From Anaerolineales bacterium UBA2181 (lineage in GTDB: Bacteria > Chloroflexota > Anaerolineae > Promineifilales > UBA4811): a stretch of DNA of 64,000 nucleotides. The notes under the pieces are model-generated. The model searched no databases, was not told the DNA's origin, and saw nothing but the letters and a program-made list of their open reading frames with translations. Position 1 is the stretch's first letter. The number at the start of each line of letters is the position of its first letter. Position numbers and translations under genes: made by a program. Below, one piece after another: positions 41,540 through 49,757 of the stretch. Where the stretch lies: the NCBI GenBank assembly GCA_002328075.1, contig DCVT01000035.1:62001-126000 (forward strand). The letters run 5' to 3'.

Positions 41540-42217
41540 ATGACATCATCTTGGCAGCGGCGGGCGTTCGCGATTGTGATCGTTGCGTGCGTTCAGTTTG
41601 TCGTGCTCACCCTGGTCGCTATGCTACTTTATCCGGGTGGCACACTGAGGGATCCCAACACAACCGGCTATTCATTCTATGGCAGTTTTCTCAGCGAACT
41701 TGGCCTGACCAGGACCCATGCTGGTGGATCCAACCTTCCCTCGTTTATCCTGTTTGTGGTCGCGCTGACGTTGGCCGGGGGCGGACTGGTGCTCTTTTTC
41801 GTCGCGTTCGCGAGCTTTTTCCGGCGAACGCCCCTGAGACGGGTCGTGAGCGCGCTGGGCTCATTGGCAGGTATCGCCAGCGGGATCTGTTTTGTCGGCG
41901 TTGCTTTCACTCCCGCCGACCTCTTTGCGCAAGCCCACGGGCAGTTTGTCATGTGGGCCTTCCAGCTCTTTCCGGTGGCGGTGGTGTTGTATACTGCCGC
42001 TATCCTGCTGGAGCCGAATTACCCCAACCGTTACGCGGTGGTTTTTGCCGGGTTTGCTGTCCTGCTCATCCTCTACCTGATCCTGCTCAGGACCGGACCG
42101 GCGCCGGATTTGTCGACCGGGTTGGCCATCCAGGCCACCGGACAGAAAGCTATTGTGTACGCCTCCGTCATCACGATCGGGGTACAGGCGCTGGGGGCAA
42201 GGCGCCAGGCACGGTGA
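41540..42217 (+). CDS. DUF998-like integral membrane protein
   Basis: A 225-aa membrane protein with six predicted helices. The second region GYSFYGSFLSELGLTR is typical of DUF998 proteins (an F-x-S-x-LG-x-L motif after the first loop). GGGAGG upstream of the ATG supports the start. It lies 12 bp downstream of the toroid protein, so the two are probably one transcription unit. Function unknown. Confidence 0.78.
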   Translation: MTSSWQRRAFAIVIVACVQFVVLTLVAMLLYPGGTLRDPNTTGYSFYGSFLSELGLTRTHAGGSNLPSFILFVVALTLAGGGLVLFFVAFASFFRRTPLRRVVSALGSLAGIASGICFVGVAFTPADLFAQAHGQFVMWAFQLFPVAVVLYTAAILLEPNYPNRYAVVFAGFAVLLILYLILLRTGPAPDLSTGLAIQATGQKAIVYASVITIGVQALGARRQAR

Positions 42218-42245
42218 CGGAATCCGGGCATGCTTCTGGCAGGCC

Positions 42246-42286
42246 TGTGGATAACTAGGCATTTGAATGGCCGAAACTGTGGATAA
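42246..42286 (+). promoter_or_regulatory. Two perfect DnaA-box sequences
   Basis: TGTGGATAA occurs at 42246-42254 and 42278-42286 in the same orientation, exactly the reverse complement of the DnaA box TTATCCACA. The starts are 32 bp apart, about three turns of the helix, so both would face the same side. They lie in the 262-bp gap before the WYL regulator. No dnaA, dnaN or gyrB is near, so a chromosomal origin here is not supported. Confidence 0.6.
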
Positions 42287-42479
42287 CCAGGGGTTCGTGC
42301 AACCGGACGGTGGAGAACCTTGACCCTGCTGCGGAGATTGAACCGGTGGTGGACATCGTCTGGCCACCGTGGAGCCAGGCGTGCCCATCACCATTCCGAG
42401 TGTCTGCCGGTGACAGAGGCCGGCACTCCTAACCGTAAGCACTCTGGCTCTGTCCCGCCTCACTGTCGGATTCCCTAGC

Positions 42480-43502
42480 ATGACCAACATCGCCACCCGT
42501 CTGCTCTCCATGATCCTCCTGCTGCAATCCAGGAGCATTTGGAAAGCGGCCGAACTGGCGGCCGAGCTCAACATCTCTGAACGCACAGTCCACCGCTACA
42601 TGACGATGTTGGAGGAGATGGGGATTCCGCTCTACACTGAGCGTGGGCCCTACGGCGGTTTCTCGCTGCTCCGTGGGTACAAGCTGCCGCCGTTAATCTT
42701 TACGGCCGAGGAGGCGACCGTCCTTTACATGGGCGCCCAATTGGTCAAAGAGGTGTGGGGTCAGACCTACGAGGGCGCAGTCACGGCTGCTACCGCCAAG
42801 CTGGACAACGTACTGCCGGATGACCTGCGCCAGGAGGTCGCAAGCGCCCGGCAGAGCCTGGTGATCAGTGGGATGACACGCCTGAATTACGGGCCGTGGG
42901 AGCGCACCATCCATGTACTGCGCCGATGCATTGGGGACCGTCGGCAAGTGACCATCGGATACCACAGCTTTGCCCGTCCTCAGGAGATCGAGCGGATGGT
43001 TGACCCCTATGCCCTCGCCTTTCAATGGGGTCTATGGTACCTGGTTGGGTACTGCCACCTGCGCGAGGCGCTGCGCACCTTCCGAGTGGATCGCATCCAC
43101 CAGGCCGTGATGTTGGAGACCCGGTTCACGCCGCCACGCGATTTCGACGTCCGGCGTTATCTAGCCGAGAACGTTCGAGCTGAACCGGCGCACTCGGCAA
43201 TCGTGCAGATCGACGCCCATTTGGCGCCGGAGGTGCGCCAGCGCCACGGACATTGGATGGACATGACCGACCAGGCGGACGGTTCGCTCGTCGCCCGGTT
43301 CGGAGTCGCAACCTTGGACTGGACAGTCGGCTGGGTGCTCAGTTGTGGCTCAAGCGCCCAGGCCCTGCACCCGCCCGAATTGGTGCGACGCGTGCGGACG
43401 GCGGCCGAGGGAATCGTCGCTCGCTACCTGCGGCCGAGCCTGCAGGATACTGAGGACGGACCGGCTGACATGACCTCAAACCAGGCGTCATCCCCGCGGT
43501 GA
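42480..43502 (+). CDS. HTH and WYL-domain transcriptional regulator
   Basis: A 340-aa regulator. Residues 5-60 form a DeoR-type helix-turn-helix (AAELNISERTVHRYM, then PLYTERGPYGGF), the middle region holds the WYL domain (AFQWGLWYLVGYCHLREALRTFRVDRI), and a WCX-like C-terminal extension follows. Such proteins sense a ligand or nucleic acid and repress or activate nearby genes. The ATG at 42480 starts exactly at the conserved N-terminus; the ribosome binding site is weak. Two DnaA boxes lie 200 bp upstream. The neighbouring DUF3795 and toroid genes are convergent with it. Confidence 0.88.
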   Translation: MTNIATRLLSMILLLQSRSIWKAAELAAELNISERTVHRYMTMLEEMGIPLYTERGPYGGFSLLRGYKLPPLIFTAEEATVLYMGAQLVKEVWGQTYEGAVTAATAKLDNVLPDDLRQEVASARQSLVISGMTRLNYGPWERTIHVLRRCIGDRRQVTIGYHSFARPQEIERMVDPYALAFQWGLWYLVGYCHLREALRTFRVDRIHQAVMLETRFTPPRDFDVRRYLAENVRAEPAHSAIVQIDAHLAPEVRQRHGHWMDMTDQADGSLVARFGVATLDWTVGWVLSCGSSAQALHPPELVRRVRTAAEGIVARYLRPSLQDTEDGPADMTSNQASSPR

Positions 43503-43568
43503 TGCGGCCGTCGCGACGTGTTCCCGGGAGAAATCCCTCGTGTCCACGGGGAGGGCGCGATCCTGCGG

Positions 43569-43919
43569 CTACACCAGACCGCGTCGGATCTGCTCAAGCA
43601 CCGTCTGCGCTTGCGGCACAAAACCAAAGAAGCCGAGCAGCTGCTCACACGCGTAATCAGCGCAGTGTGCGCAGTTTGCCAATCCGCGTTCCATGCTGCA
43701 GGCGCGAATCCCGCACTCGAAACAGTGGCGGCATTTGCGGCCCACCGGGCCCAGGCAGCCATCGCAGATCACCCCTGAAACGGTGATTTCCGGCGCGTTG
43801 TACTCTACTCGCCAGGCAGTCGCCACCCGCTCTAGCGCCTCCCGGTCATCCGCTTGCGTGGCGATATAGGCCGAACAGTCGGTGCAGATCAGACCACAGT
43901 ATGCAACCAACTTGGACAT
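43569..43919 (-). CDS. DUF3795 cysteine-rich protein
   Basis: A 116-aa protein with eleven or more cysteines, starting MSKLVAYCGLICTDCSAYIATQ, the recognisable opening of DUF3795. Further blocks CDGCLGPVGRKCRHCFECGIRACSMER and NCAHCADYACEQL suggest metal (zinc or Fe-S) binding. Function is unknown in this family. GGGAGG lies 8 bases before the ATG at 43919; the longer upstream frame to 44036 was rejected. It follows the second toroid gene by 123 bp. Confidence 0.84.
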   Translation of the reverse strand: MSKLVAYCGLICTDCSAYIATQADDREALERVATAWRVEYNAPEITVSGVICDGCLGPVGRKCRHCFECGIRACSMERGLANCAHCADYACEQLLGFFGFVPQAQTVLEQIRRGLV

Positions 43920-44042
43920 CAGGTAACCTCCCTCATCAACTGACGAAAGCGGCGCCGCCACGCATGCCCCGGCCGGAGTCGGGCCCGGCAGCGCCACCCT
44001 AATCCCACTGCATTCGCCGACAGAAGCGAACACCATCGGGGC

Positions 44043-45017
44043 CTATTCTATCCGCCCGCACATTCGGAGCACCAGAAAGGTGAGCCAGGGCGAAGGGGCC
44101 TTTTTATCGGCAAAAGACCACCCTTTCCAGGCCTGGTACATGGAGCTGGCAGCGTAGCGGCCGTCGGGCGAGGCCTGACCGGCGACCACGTCCACCATCT
44201 CCCGAAACCGCGCGTCGGCGTGGACCCAAGGAAACCGGCTCAGCGCCTCCAGCACATGCAGAATGTCGTACCAGATAAACGGATACTTGAGTTTGGCAAA
44301 GTCAGTGCCCATGCCGAAGAGATAAGGTTTCCGCTCGCGTCGGTTCTCCCAATGCCACAGAAGCATCTCTGCTCCGGCGCGGGCGGCGGGACACTGGTTG
44401 AGCTCCGGAACCAACGAAAGAACCTTGAGCGCGTGGACGTTGGCAACGGGACATGGATCGTCCCGGCGGCCCGGCCCCCGGAATCGGCCGAATGCGGGTG
44501 CAGCGCGGCAACGCCAGCCATTGGCGTCCACCAGGCTCATGATATGCTCCACAGCATGCTGCACCTCGGGTTCGTCGCCCAGCCCCAGCGCAAGCAGCAC
44601 ATATAGCACCATTGGGGCGTCGCACAGCATCCATCCCCAGGTCTCCTCGCCAGTGCCGCCAAACGCCATCGGGATGCTGACCAGGCTCTGAAAAGCACCC
44701 TCTTGAGACTGGTGAGCCACAACGGAGTCTACAACCGCCGACATGCCAGGGTCGCCGGACCGCACGCCAAAATCGATCAATGTGCCGAGGTGGTACAGAG
44801 GATGTTTGGCGTCGTTGTGCCGCTGAAGCGGGTAACCCGGCCAGGACTCAGCCCTGGCGATGAGTCCCTGCACCTGCGGGTGGGCCAGCATCTCGGCGTG
44901 GGCCGACTGCACCTGGGGATCATGATCGGGGCGGCCCAGCAGGTCTACCATCGTTCGGTAGCGGGTCCACGGCTCGCCCGATTCCAGCAGCCATTGAATC
45001 ACCGGCACGGTCATCAT
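44043..45017 (-). CDS. Alpha-toroid (prenyltransferase/terpene-cyclase-like) protein
   Basis: A 324-aa helical protein related to the gene at 40484. It opens VPVIQWLLESGEPWTRYRT (compare QLAESKEPSIRFKVR), and has PHNDAKHP-like, EETWGWMLCDAP, ANGWRCRAAP, LKYPFIWYDIL and ASPDGRYAASSMYQAWKGW blocks. The QxxSDGRW-type repeats suggest a helical toroid, but no cyclase catalytic Asp motif is visible. A binding or structural function is as likely as catalysis. ATG at 45017 has GAGG 6 bases upstream; the TTG at 45032 is an alternative. Confidence 0.74.
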   Translation of the reverse strand: MMTVPVIQWLLESGEPWTRYRTMVDLLGRPDHDPQVQSAHAEMLAHPQVQGLIARAESWPGYPLQRHNDAKHPLYHLGTLIDFGVRSGDPGMSAVVDSVVAHQSQEGAFQSLVSIPMAFGGTGEETWGWMLCDAPMVLYVLLALGLGDEPEVQHAVEHIMSLVDANGWRCRAAPAFGRFRGPGRRDDPCPVANVHALKVLSLVPELNQCPAARAGAEMLLWHWENRRERKPYLFGMGTDFAKLKYPFIWYDILHVLEALSRFPWVHADARFREMVDVVAGQASPDGRYAASSMYQAWKGWSFADKKAPSPWLTFLVLRMCGRIE

Positions 45018-45675
45018 CGTTATCCTCGCCAAGATTTTACCCGAGCAAAGGGACGACGGCTACACCCCGGGCCAAACCCGGATTCGGGTTTTTCGCGCTG
45101 CTCGTACCTCACCTACCGCCGTCACCAACCGGCGAACCCGGGTTCGCGCATCCTGCAACCCGGTCAGTGATGGCGGACCGGCCTTGACCCCGTCGGTCTA
45201 CTCGGCAACATCTGCACAGATGGTATGAACGTGGTCAGAGCCTGGTGATTCGAGCAGCCGTCCCGGGTCCTCGCACTGCCCGGTTGTTTGGCGAATTCTG
45301 GTGATCACATCGAGGCTATTGGGCCAGCACTCGACGCGCCCCGTACTCGGTGCAGCCGGATGCCTTCGCCAGGAGTGCATTGCACGCCTGGCGCAAGTCT
45401 TCGGCAAGGAATGGGCCGCCGCCGGCAATACCCCGGTGATACCGGCCCCGACCAGCTCCGTAGAAACGCCCGTTTGGGCCAGCCATGGCTGAGGTGATCG
45501 GGAGAGTAACGATGACGTCGGGTGAGCTGACGCCTTGATCCTCAGCCTGATGGATGACAGGAACCGCTGTCTCAGCGGGTTGCCCTCCAGGCTGTTCAGT
45601 GCCAGCCCGCTAGCGCGGACGTCAAACCCAGTTCTGCCCATTTATCGGCGGTGCAGTTCCGCCCGGTGCATGGTT
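45018..45675. other. 658-bp region without a confirmed gene
   Basis: Left part: a terminator-like hairpin (45074-45093) and a perfect 16-bp palindrome GCGAACCC-GGGTTCGC at 45129-45144. The rest carries only frames without recognisable motifs; a minus-strand frame (45198-45641) shows a short protein-like stretch but no family match, and may be a decayed gene. Confidence 0.45.
45074..45093 (+). terminator. Orphan terminator-like hairpin
   Basis: AAACCCG (45074-45080), loop GATT, CGGGTTT (45085-45091) and two further T. It points to the right, but no plus-strand gene ends nearby, so its client is unknown. Its short stem makes it weak. Confidence 0.35.
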
Positions 45676-46668
45676 TCAGAAACCGAGAGTCTGATACGCG
45701 GTGCAACAGGGTTGGCCAGCTGCAATCTCCAGCTGGCGCTCTCCCGGACGGCCGACGACCGACCAGAGGGTGCCAAATGGCCGCTGGGGAAAGTGGTCAC
45801 CGTGAGAGCAAACAAGCCCCTGGTGGTCGGTTAGCGCGCCCTTGACTGCTGCCACGTCCACTGCCGGGCCCTTTCCCAGCAACTCGCGCAGGCGCCGGAA
45901 CCTTGGGCGAGAGTCTGGCGGGATGAACTCCTCCGTGCCAGCCCAGCAGGAGCAGACGGCGTGATTGGTCATAACCAGCAGGCCATCCACCGGGTAGCGC
46001 ACCTCGATTCCCTTTACGGTGGGCTCCACTGCGGCCGCGTTGCCAGAGCGATCAGCCAGTAGATACGTCCAACTGGCGGCGTGGGGCAGCCGCAGAATCA
46101 GATCCAGCCCCTCGTCCACCGTAGCACAGCGATCAAGAAGCAGCCGCACGATGAACCAGAACGCCAATCCCGGCTGCAAGCCGCGCGTGAAAAAGGCAGC
46201 CTGGGCAACAAAGAGCCCCGCTTCGTTGAGGCCGTCCTCGCGGCCAACCCAGATGTCGCAGTTGCCCAAGCTGGCATAGCGCCCCTCAGGATAGGTGCGA
46301 TAAATGGTGGCGCCCTCCTGAGAGGAATCGTAGAAGTAGTCATAGTTGCGTCCGACGATAGTGCGGTTATCCGCCGCACGCTCTGGCAGGACTGCCAGGA
46401 CGGTACAACCGGCATCTGGCAACTCAGAGTCATCGAACGGACATGTCAGACTAAAGTCGATCAGCGCCTCGGGATCGAGGCCGGCCGCCTCCGCCAGCCC
46501 ATGTAGCTCCTCCAGCAGTTCGGGTGCATGCTCGGCCAACTCCTCCCGGCATCGCAGGGCAAAACGGGCCATCTGTGGTTCCAGAGCCGGAACCTGCCAC
46601 CCGCGCAAAAGCAGACCTTGCTGTCGTCCCATCTCGAAATAACTACCCCGCAGTTCGATCTGATGCAC
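45676..46668 (-). CDS. C45-family autoproteolytic acyltransferase/hydrolase
   Basis: A 330-aa protein of the peptidase C45 (acyl-CoA:6-aminopenicillanic acid acyltransferase-like) family, an N-terminal nucleophile hydrolase. It opens with the family block GSYFEMGRQQGLLL and has the self-cleavage site DAGCTVLAV; cleavage before Cys88 would release the catalytic residue. Downstream GRNYDYF and TNHAVCS also match. The natural amide substrate is unknown. The start is GTG at 46668 with AGGAG upstream, 12 bp after the uvrA stop, so it may be co-transcribed with uvrA. Confidence 0.85.
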   Translation of the reverse strand: MHQIELRGSYFEMGRQQGLLLRGWQVPALEPQMARFALRCREELAEHAPELLEELHGLAEAAGLDPEALIDFSLTCPFDDSELPDAGCTVLAVLPERAADNRTIVGRNYDYFYDSSQEGATIYRTYPEGRYASLGNCDIWVGREDGLNEAGLFVAQAAFFTRGLQPGLAFWFIVRLLLDRCATVDEGLDLILRLPHAASWTYLLADRSGNAAAVEPTVKGIEVRYPVDGLLVMTNHAVCSCWAGTEEFIPPDSRPRFRRLRELLGKGPAVDVAAVKGALTDHQGLVCSHGDHFPQRPFGTLWSVVGRPGERQLEIAAGQPCCTAYQTLGF

Positions 46669-46680
46669 CGTGCTGGCTCC

Positions 46681-49551
46681 TCATTCCTCACCCGAATCAT
46701 CCGGCAGTTCAAGGACACTCTTGAGAAACCGGCCGGTGTGGCAGCCTTCCACCAGGGCCACCTCCTCCGGAGTACCCTGAGCCACGATCATCCCGCCCTC
46801 GTCGCCGCCTTCCGGGCCCAGGTCAACCAACCAGTCAGCCGTCTTGATGACGTCCAGGTTGTGCTCGATCACAATCACCGTGTTGCCCGCGTCGGTGAGC
46901 CGGTGAAGAACGTCCAGCAGCTTTTGGATGTCAGCAAAATGGAGACCGGTGGTGGGCTCATCCAGGATATAGACGGTATCGCCCGTGGAGGTGCGAGCCA
47001 GCTCCTTGGCCAATTTGATGCGCTGGGCTTCGCCGCCAGACAGCGTTGTCGCGCTTTGGCCAAGTTTGATGTATCCCATCCCCACGTCGGCCAACGTCTG
47101 CAGGATCCGTTTCACCGCGGGCACGTTCTCGTAAAAGGCCACCGCCTCACCCACATCCATCTCGAGCACATCGGCGATGTTCTTGCCCTTGTAGCGAATC
47201 TGAAGCGTCTCCCGATTGAACCGGGTTCCCTGACATACGTTGCAGGTAACCCAGACGTCCGGCAGAAAGTGCATTTCCACTCGCTTTCGTCCGTGCCCCT
47301 GGCAGGCCTCACACCGGCCACCCTTGACGTTAAAACTAAAGCGACCGGCCTGATACCCCCGCAACTTGGCCTCCGGCGTCAGCGCAAACAGATCGCGAAT
47401 CGGCGCCATCACCTGGACGTAGGTGGCCGGATTAGAGCGTGGCGTTCGGCCGATGGGATCTTGGGTGATGTTGATCACCTTCCTCACCCGTTCGAGTCCG
47501 TCGATGCGGTCATGGTCGCCAGGTTTCTGCAGGGCCCCGTGCAGGGCGGCCGCCAGTGCCGGATAGAGAGTCTGGGCAACCAGCGACGACTTGCCGCTGC
47601 CGGAGACACCGGTGACGCAGGTAAGAAGACCAAGTGGAAAGTCGGCCGTCAGCGACTTGAGGTTGTTCTGTCGGGCGCCGACAACGGTGATCCACTGGCC
47701 GTTGACCGGCCGGCGCTTGCCGTTGGGCGAGGTCACTTTTAGTTCGCCGCGGAGATAGCGGCCGGTGAGCGAGTCCGGCCGCTCTGCAATCACTTCCGGT
47801 GGCCCGGCCGCCACTACCCAGCCGCCATTGACGCCCGCTCCTGGACCCAGGTCCACTATCCAATCGGCCGACCGCATGGTCTCTGCATCGTGCTCCACCA
47901 CCACGACGGTGTTTCCCATGTCGCGCAGGTCCTCCAGGGTGTTCAGGAGGCGCCGGTTATCGCGGGCGTGCAGGCCAATACTCGGTTCGTCCAGGACGTA
48001 GAGAACGCCGACCAGCCCGCAGCCGATCTGGCTTGCCAATCGGATGCGCTGCCCCTCGCCACCGGAGAGGGTGGAAGCCGGGCGGTCCAGGGTCAGGTAG
48101 TGCAGGCCAACGTTCATCAAGAACTGGAGCCGACCGCTTACTTCTTTCAACACCTCTTCAGCGATCTCAATCTGATGGGGGGACAGGTCGGACCACAGCC
48201 CCTCCACCCACCGCCGCGCCGCGCCGATACTCACGGCCGTCAGTTCGGCCATCGTGCGCCCGCCCACCGTCACCGCTGCGCTCTCCGGCCGCAGCCGCCT
48301 CCCCTGACAGGCCGGGCACGTCTGATAACTCATGAAGCCAGTGTACCATCGCCGCATCCAATCGGAATGGGTCTGGCGATAACGACGACGAGTGCCGTTG
48401 ATCACCCCTTCAGTAGTCCACTCCCCCTGCCAACTTCCCCGTTCGCTGGTTGACTGCCAGGTCACCTTGACTCCACCGTATAGAATCGCCTGCTGACATC
48501 TCGGCGACAGCTCTCGCCAGGGGGTATTCAGGTCATGCCCAAAGTGCTCGACAATCTGTTGAGCCTGTTTGGAGAGGCCGCTGGCGGGCTTTTTGCCCAG
48601 TTCTCCCCAAGGCCGGATTCCGCCCTCGGCAAGCGATTTGTCGGCCACCACAAACAACTCCGGGTCGAATTCCACCTGCGTGCCCAGGCCGTTGCACGCC
48701 GGGCACATGCCCAGCGGGGAGTTGAAACTGAACATGGCTGGCGAGAGTTCAGGAAACGAAAGACCGCACTCCGGGCACGCGTTGCGCTCCGAAAGAAGCC
48801 ATTCTTCCCGGTTCCCAGGATCGATAATCACCAGACCGTCACCCAGACGGAGCGCAGTCTCCACCGAGTCCGTCAGACGGCTCACAAAACTGCTCCGGTC
48901 GGCGCTGTCAGGATCACACGTCACTAACCGGTCGACCACCAGTTCCACGTTATGCTTGGTCTTTTTGTCCAGCTTGATTCGATCACCAAGATCATGATTC
49001 TCGCCATCTATTCGCACCCGCGAGAAACCGTCTGCCCGCGCTTGCCTCAAGATGTCTTGAAAGCTCCCCTTGCGGTTGCGCGCCAAAGGAGCCAGTACCC
49101 GAAAAGGCTGCCCATCCGGCAGGGCAGAGACCTGCTCCACGATCTCCTGCAGTGTTTGCGCCCGAACCGGCCGGCCACACTGGGGGCAGTGAGGTTGGCC
49201 TACCCGCGCATAGAGCACCCGCAGGTAGTCATAGATCTCGGTCACGGTCGCTACAGTGGAGCGGGGATTCTTGCTTACTGCTTTTTGCTCGATGGCAATC
49301 GCCGGGCTCAGCCCCCCGACGAAGTCCACCTTGGGCTTTTCCATCTGCCCGATGAACTGACGGGCATACGCCGAAAGAGATTCCACATAGCGGCGCTGAC
49401 CCTCGGCATATAGCGTATCAAAGGCCAGCGATGACTTGCCGCTGCCCGATACGCCCGTGACCACCACCAGCTTGAACCGTGGCAGGGTCACGTCGATGTT
49501 CTTGAGGTTATGCTCTTTGGCTCCTCGGATGACAATCTCTTCCGGATTCAC
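46681..49551 (-). CDS. uvrA: Excinuclease ABC subunit A
   Basis: Damage-sensing ATPase of nucleotide excision repair. The 956-aa protein is full length: first Walker A GVSGSGKSSLAFDTLYAEG, zinc module CPQCGRP-type and CPECGLSFPELSPAMFSFN, signature LSGGEGQRIRLASQIG, second Walker A GVSGSGKSSLVAQTL, the CEACQGHGRKRVEMHFLPDV zinc module, and the second signature LSGGEAQRIKLAKEL. The start is GTG with GAGAGG upstream. The UvrB and UvrC genes are not in this window. A C45-type hydrolase gene follows 12 bp downstream. Confidence 0.98.
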   Translation of the reverse strand: MNPEEIVIRGAKEHNLKNIDVTLPRFKLVVVTGVSGSGKSSLAFDTLYAEGQRRYVESLSAYARQFIGQMEKPKVDFVGGLSPAIAIEQKAVSKNPRSTVATVTEIYDYLRVLYARVGQPHCPQCGRPVRAQTLQEIVEQVSALPDGQPFRVLAPLARNRKGSFQDILRQARADGFSRVRIDGENHDLGDRIKLDKKTKHNVELVVDRLVTCDPDSADRSSFVSRLTDSVETALRLGDGLVIIDPGNREEWLLSERNACPECGLSFPELSPAMFSFNSPLGMCPACNGLGTQVEFDPELFVVADKSLAEGGIRPWGELGKKPASGLSKQAQQIVEHFGHDLNTPWRELSPRCQQAILYGGVKVTWQSTSERGSWQGEWTTEGVINGTRRRYRQTHSDWMRRWYTGFMSYQTCPACQGRRLRPESAAVTVGGRTMAELTAVSIGAARRWVEGLWSDLSPHQIEIAEEVLKEVSGRLQFLMNVGLHYLTLDRPASTLSGGEGQRIRLASQIGCGLVGVLYVLDEPSIGLHARDNRRLLNTLEDLRDMGNTVVVVEHDAETMRSADWIVDLGPGAGVNGGWVVAAGPPEVIAERPDSLTGRYLRGELKVTSPNGKRRPVNGQWITVVGARQNNLKSLTADFPLGLLTCVTGVSGSGKSSLVAQTLYPALAAALHGALQKPGDHDRIDGLERVRKVINITQDPIGRTPRSNPATYVQVMAPIRDLFALTPEAKLRGYQAGRFSFNVKGGRCEACQGHGRKRVEMHFLPDVWVTCNVCQGTRFNRETLQIRYKGKNIADVLEMDVGEAVAFYENVPAVKRILQTLADVGMGYIKLGQSATTLSGGEAQRIKLAKELARTSTGDTVYILDEPTTGLHFADIQKLLDVLHRLTDAGNTVIVIEHNLDVIKTADWLVDLGPEGGDEGGMIVAQGTPEEVALVEGCHTGRFLKSVLELPDDSGEE

Positions 49552-49757
49552 CAGGCCTCTCGATCACTCCCCTCCACCAAGGGTGCTCGCACCCCAGAAG
49601 TCCAGCATTCCACGCAAAGCCCACCCATTCGGACATCATACGGACGGTTCATGCCAGAACCTGTCATAATGCGGCCGGTATGGTGCGATAATGACAGAAT
49701 ATTCGTTAGAGACGCAGGACCGAGGACGGACTCCCCGCCACCGGCAGTCACGATCAA

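Noticed and set aside
42218..42479. Chromosomal replication origin at the DnaA boxes
   Set aside because: Only two boxes, no AT-rich unwinding element and no dnaA, dnaN or gyr gene nearby; a regulatory or titration site is more plausible.
45198..45641. 147-codon minus-strand ORF
   Set aside because: No recognised motif, atypical composition (many Arg, Ser, Pro), no ribosome binding site evident; better seen as part of a decayed region.
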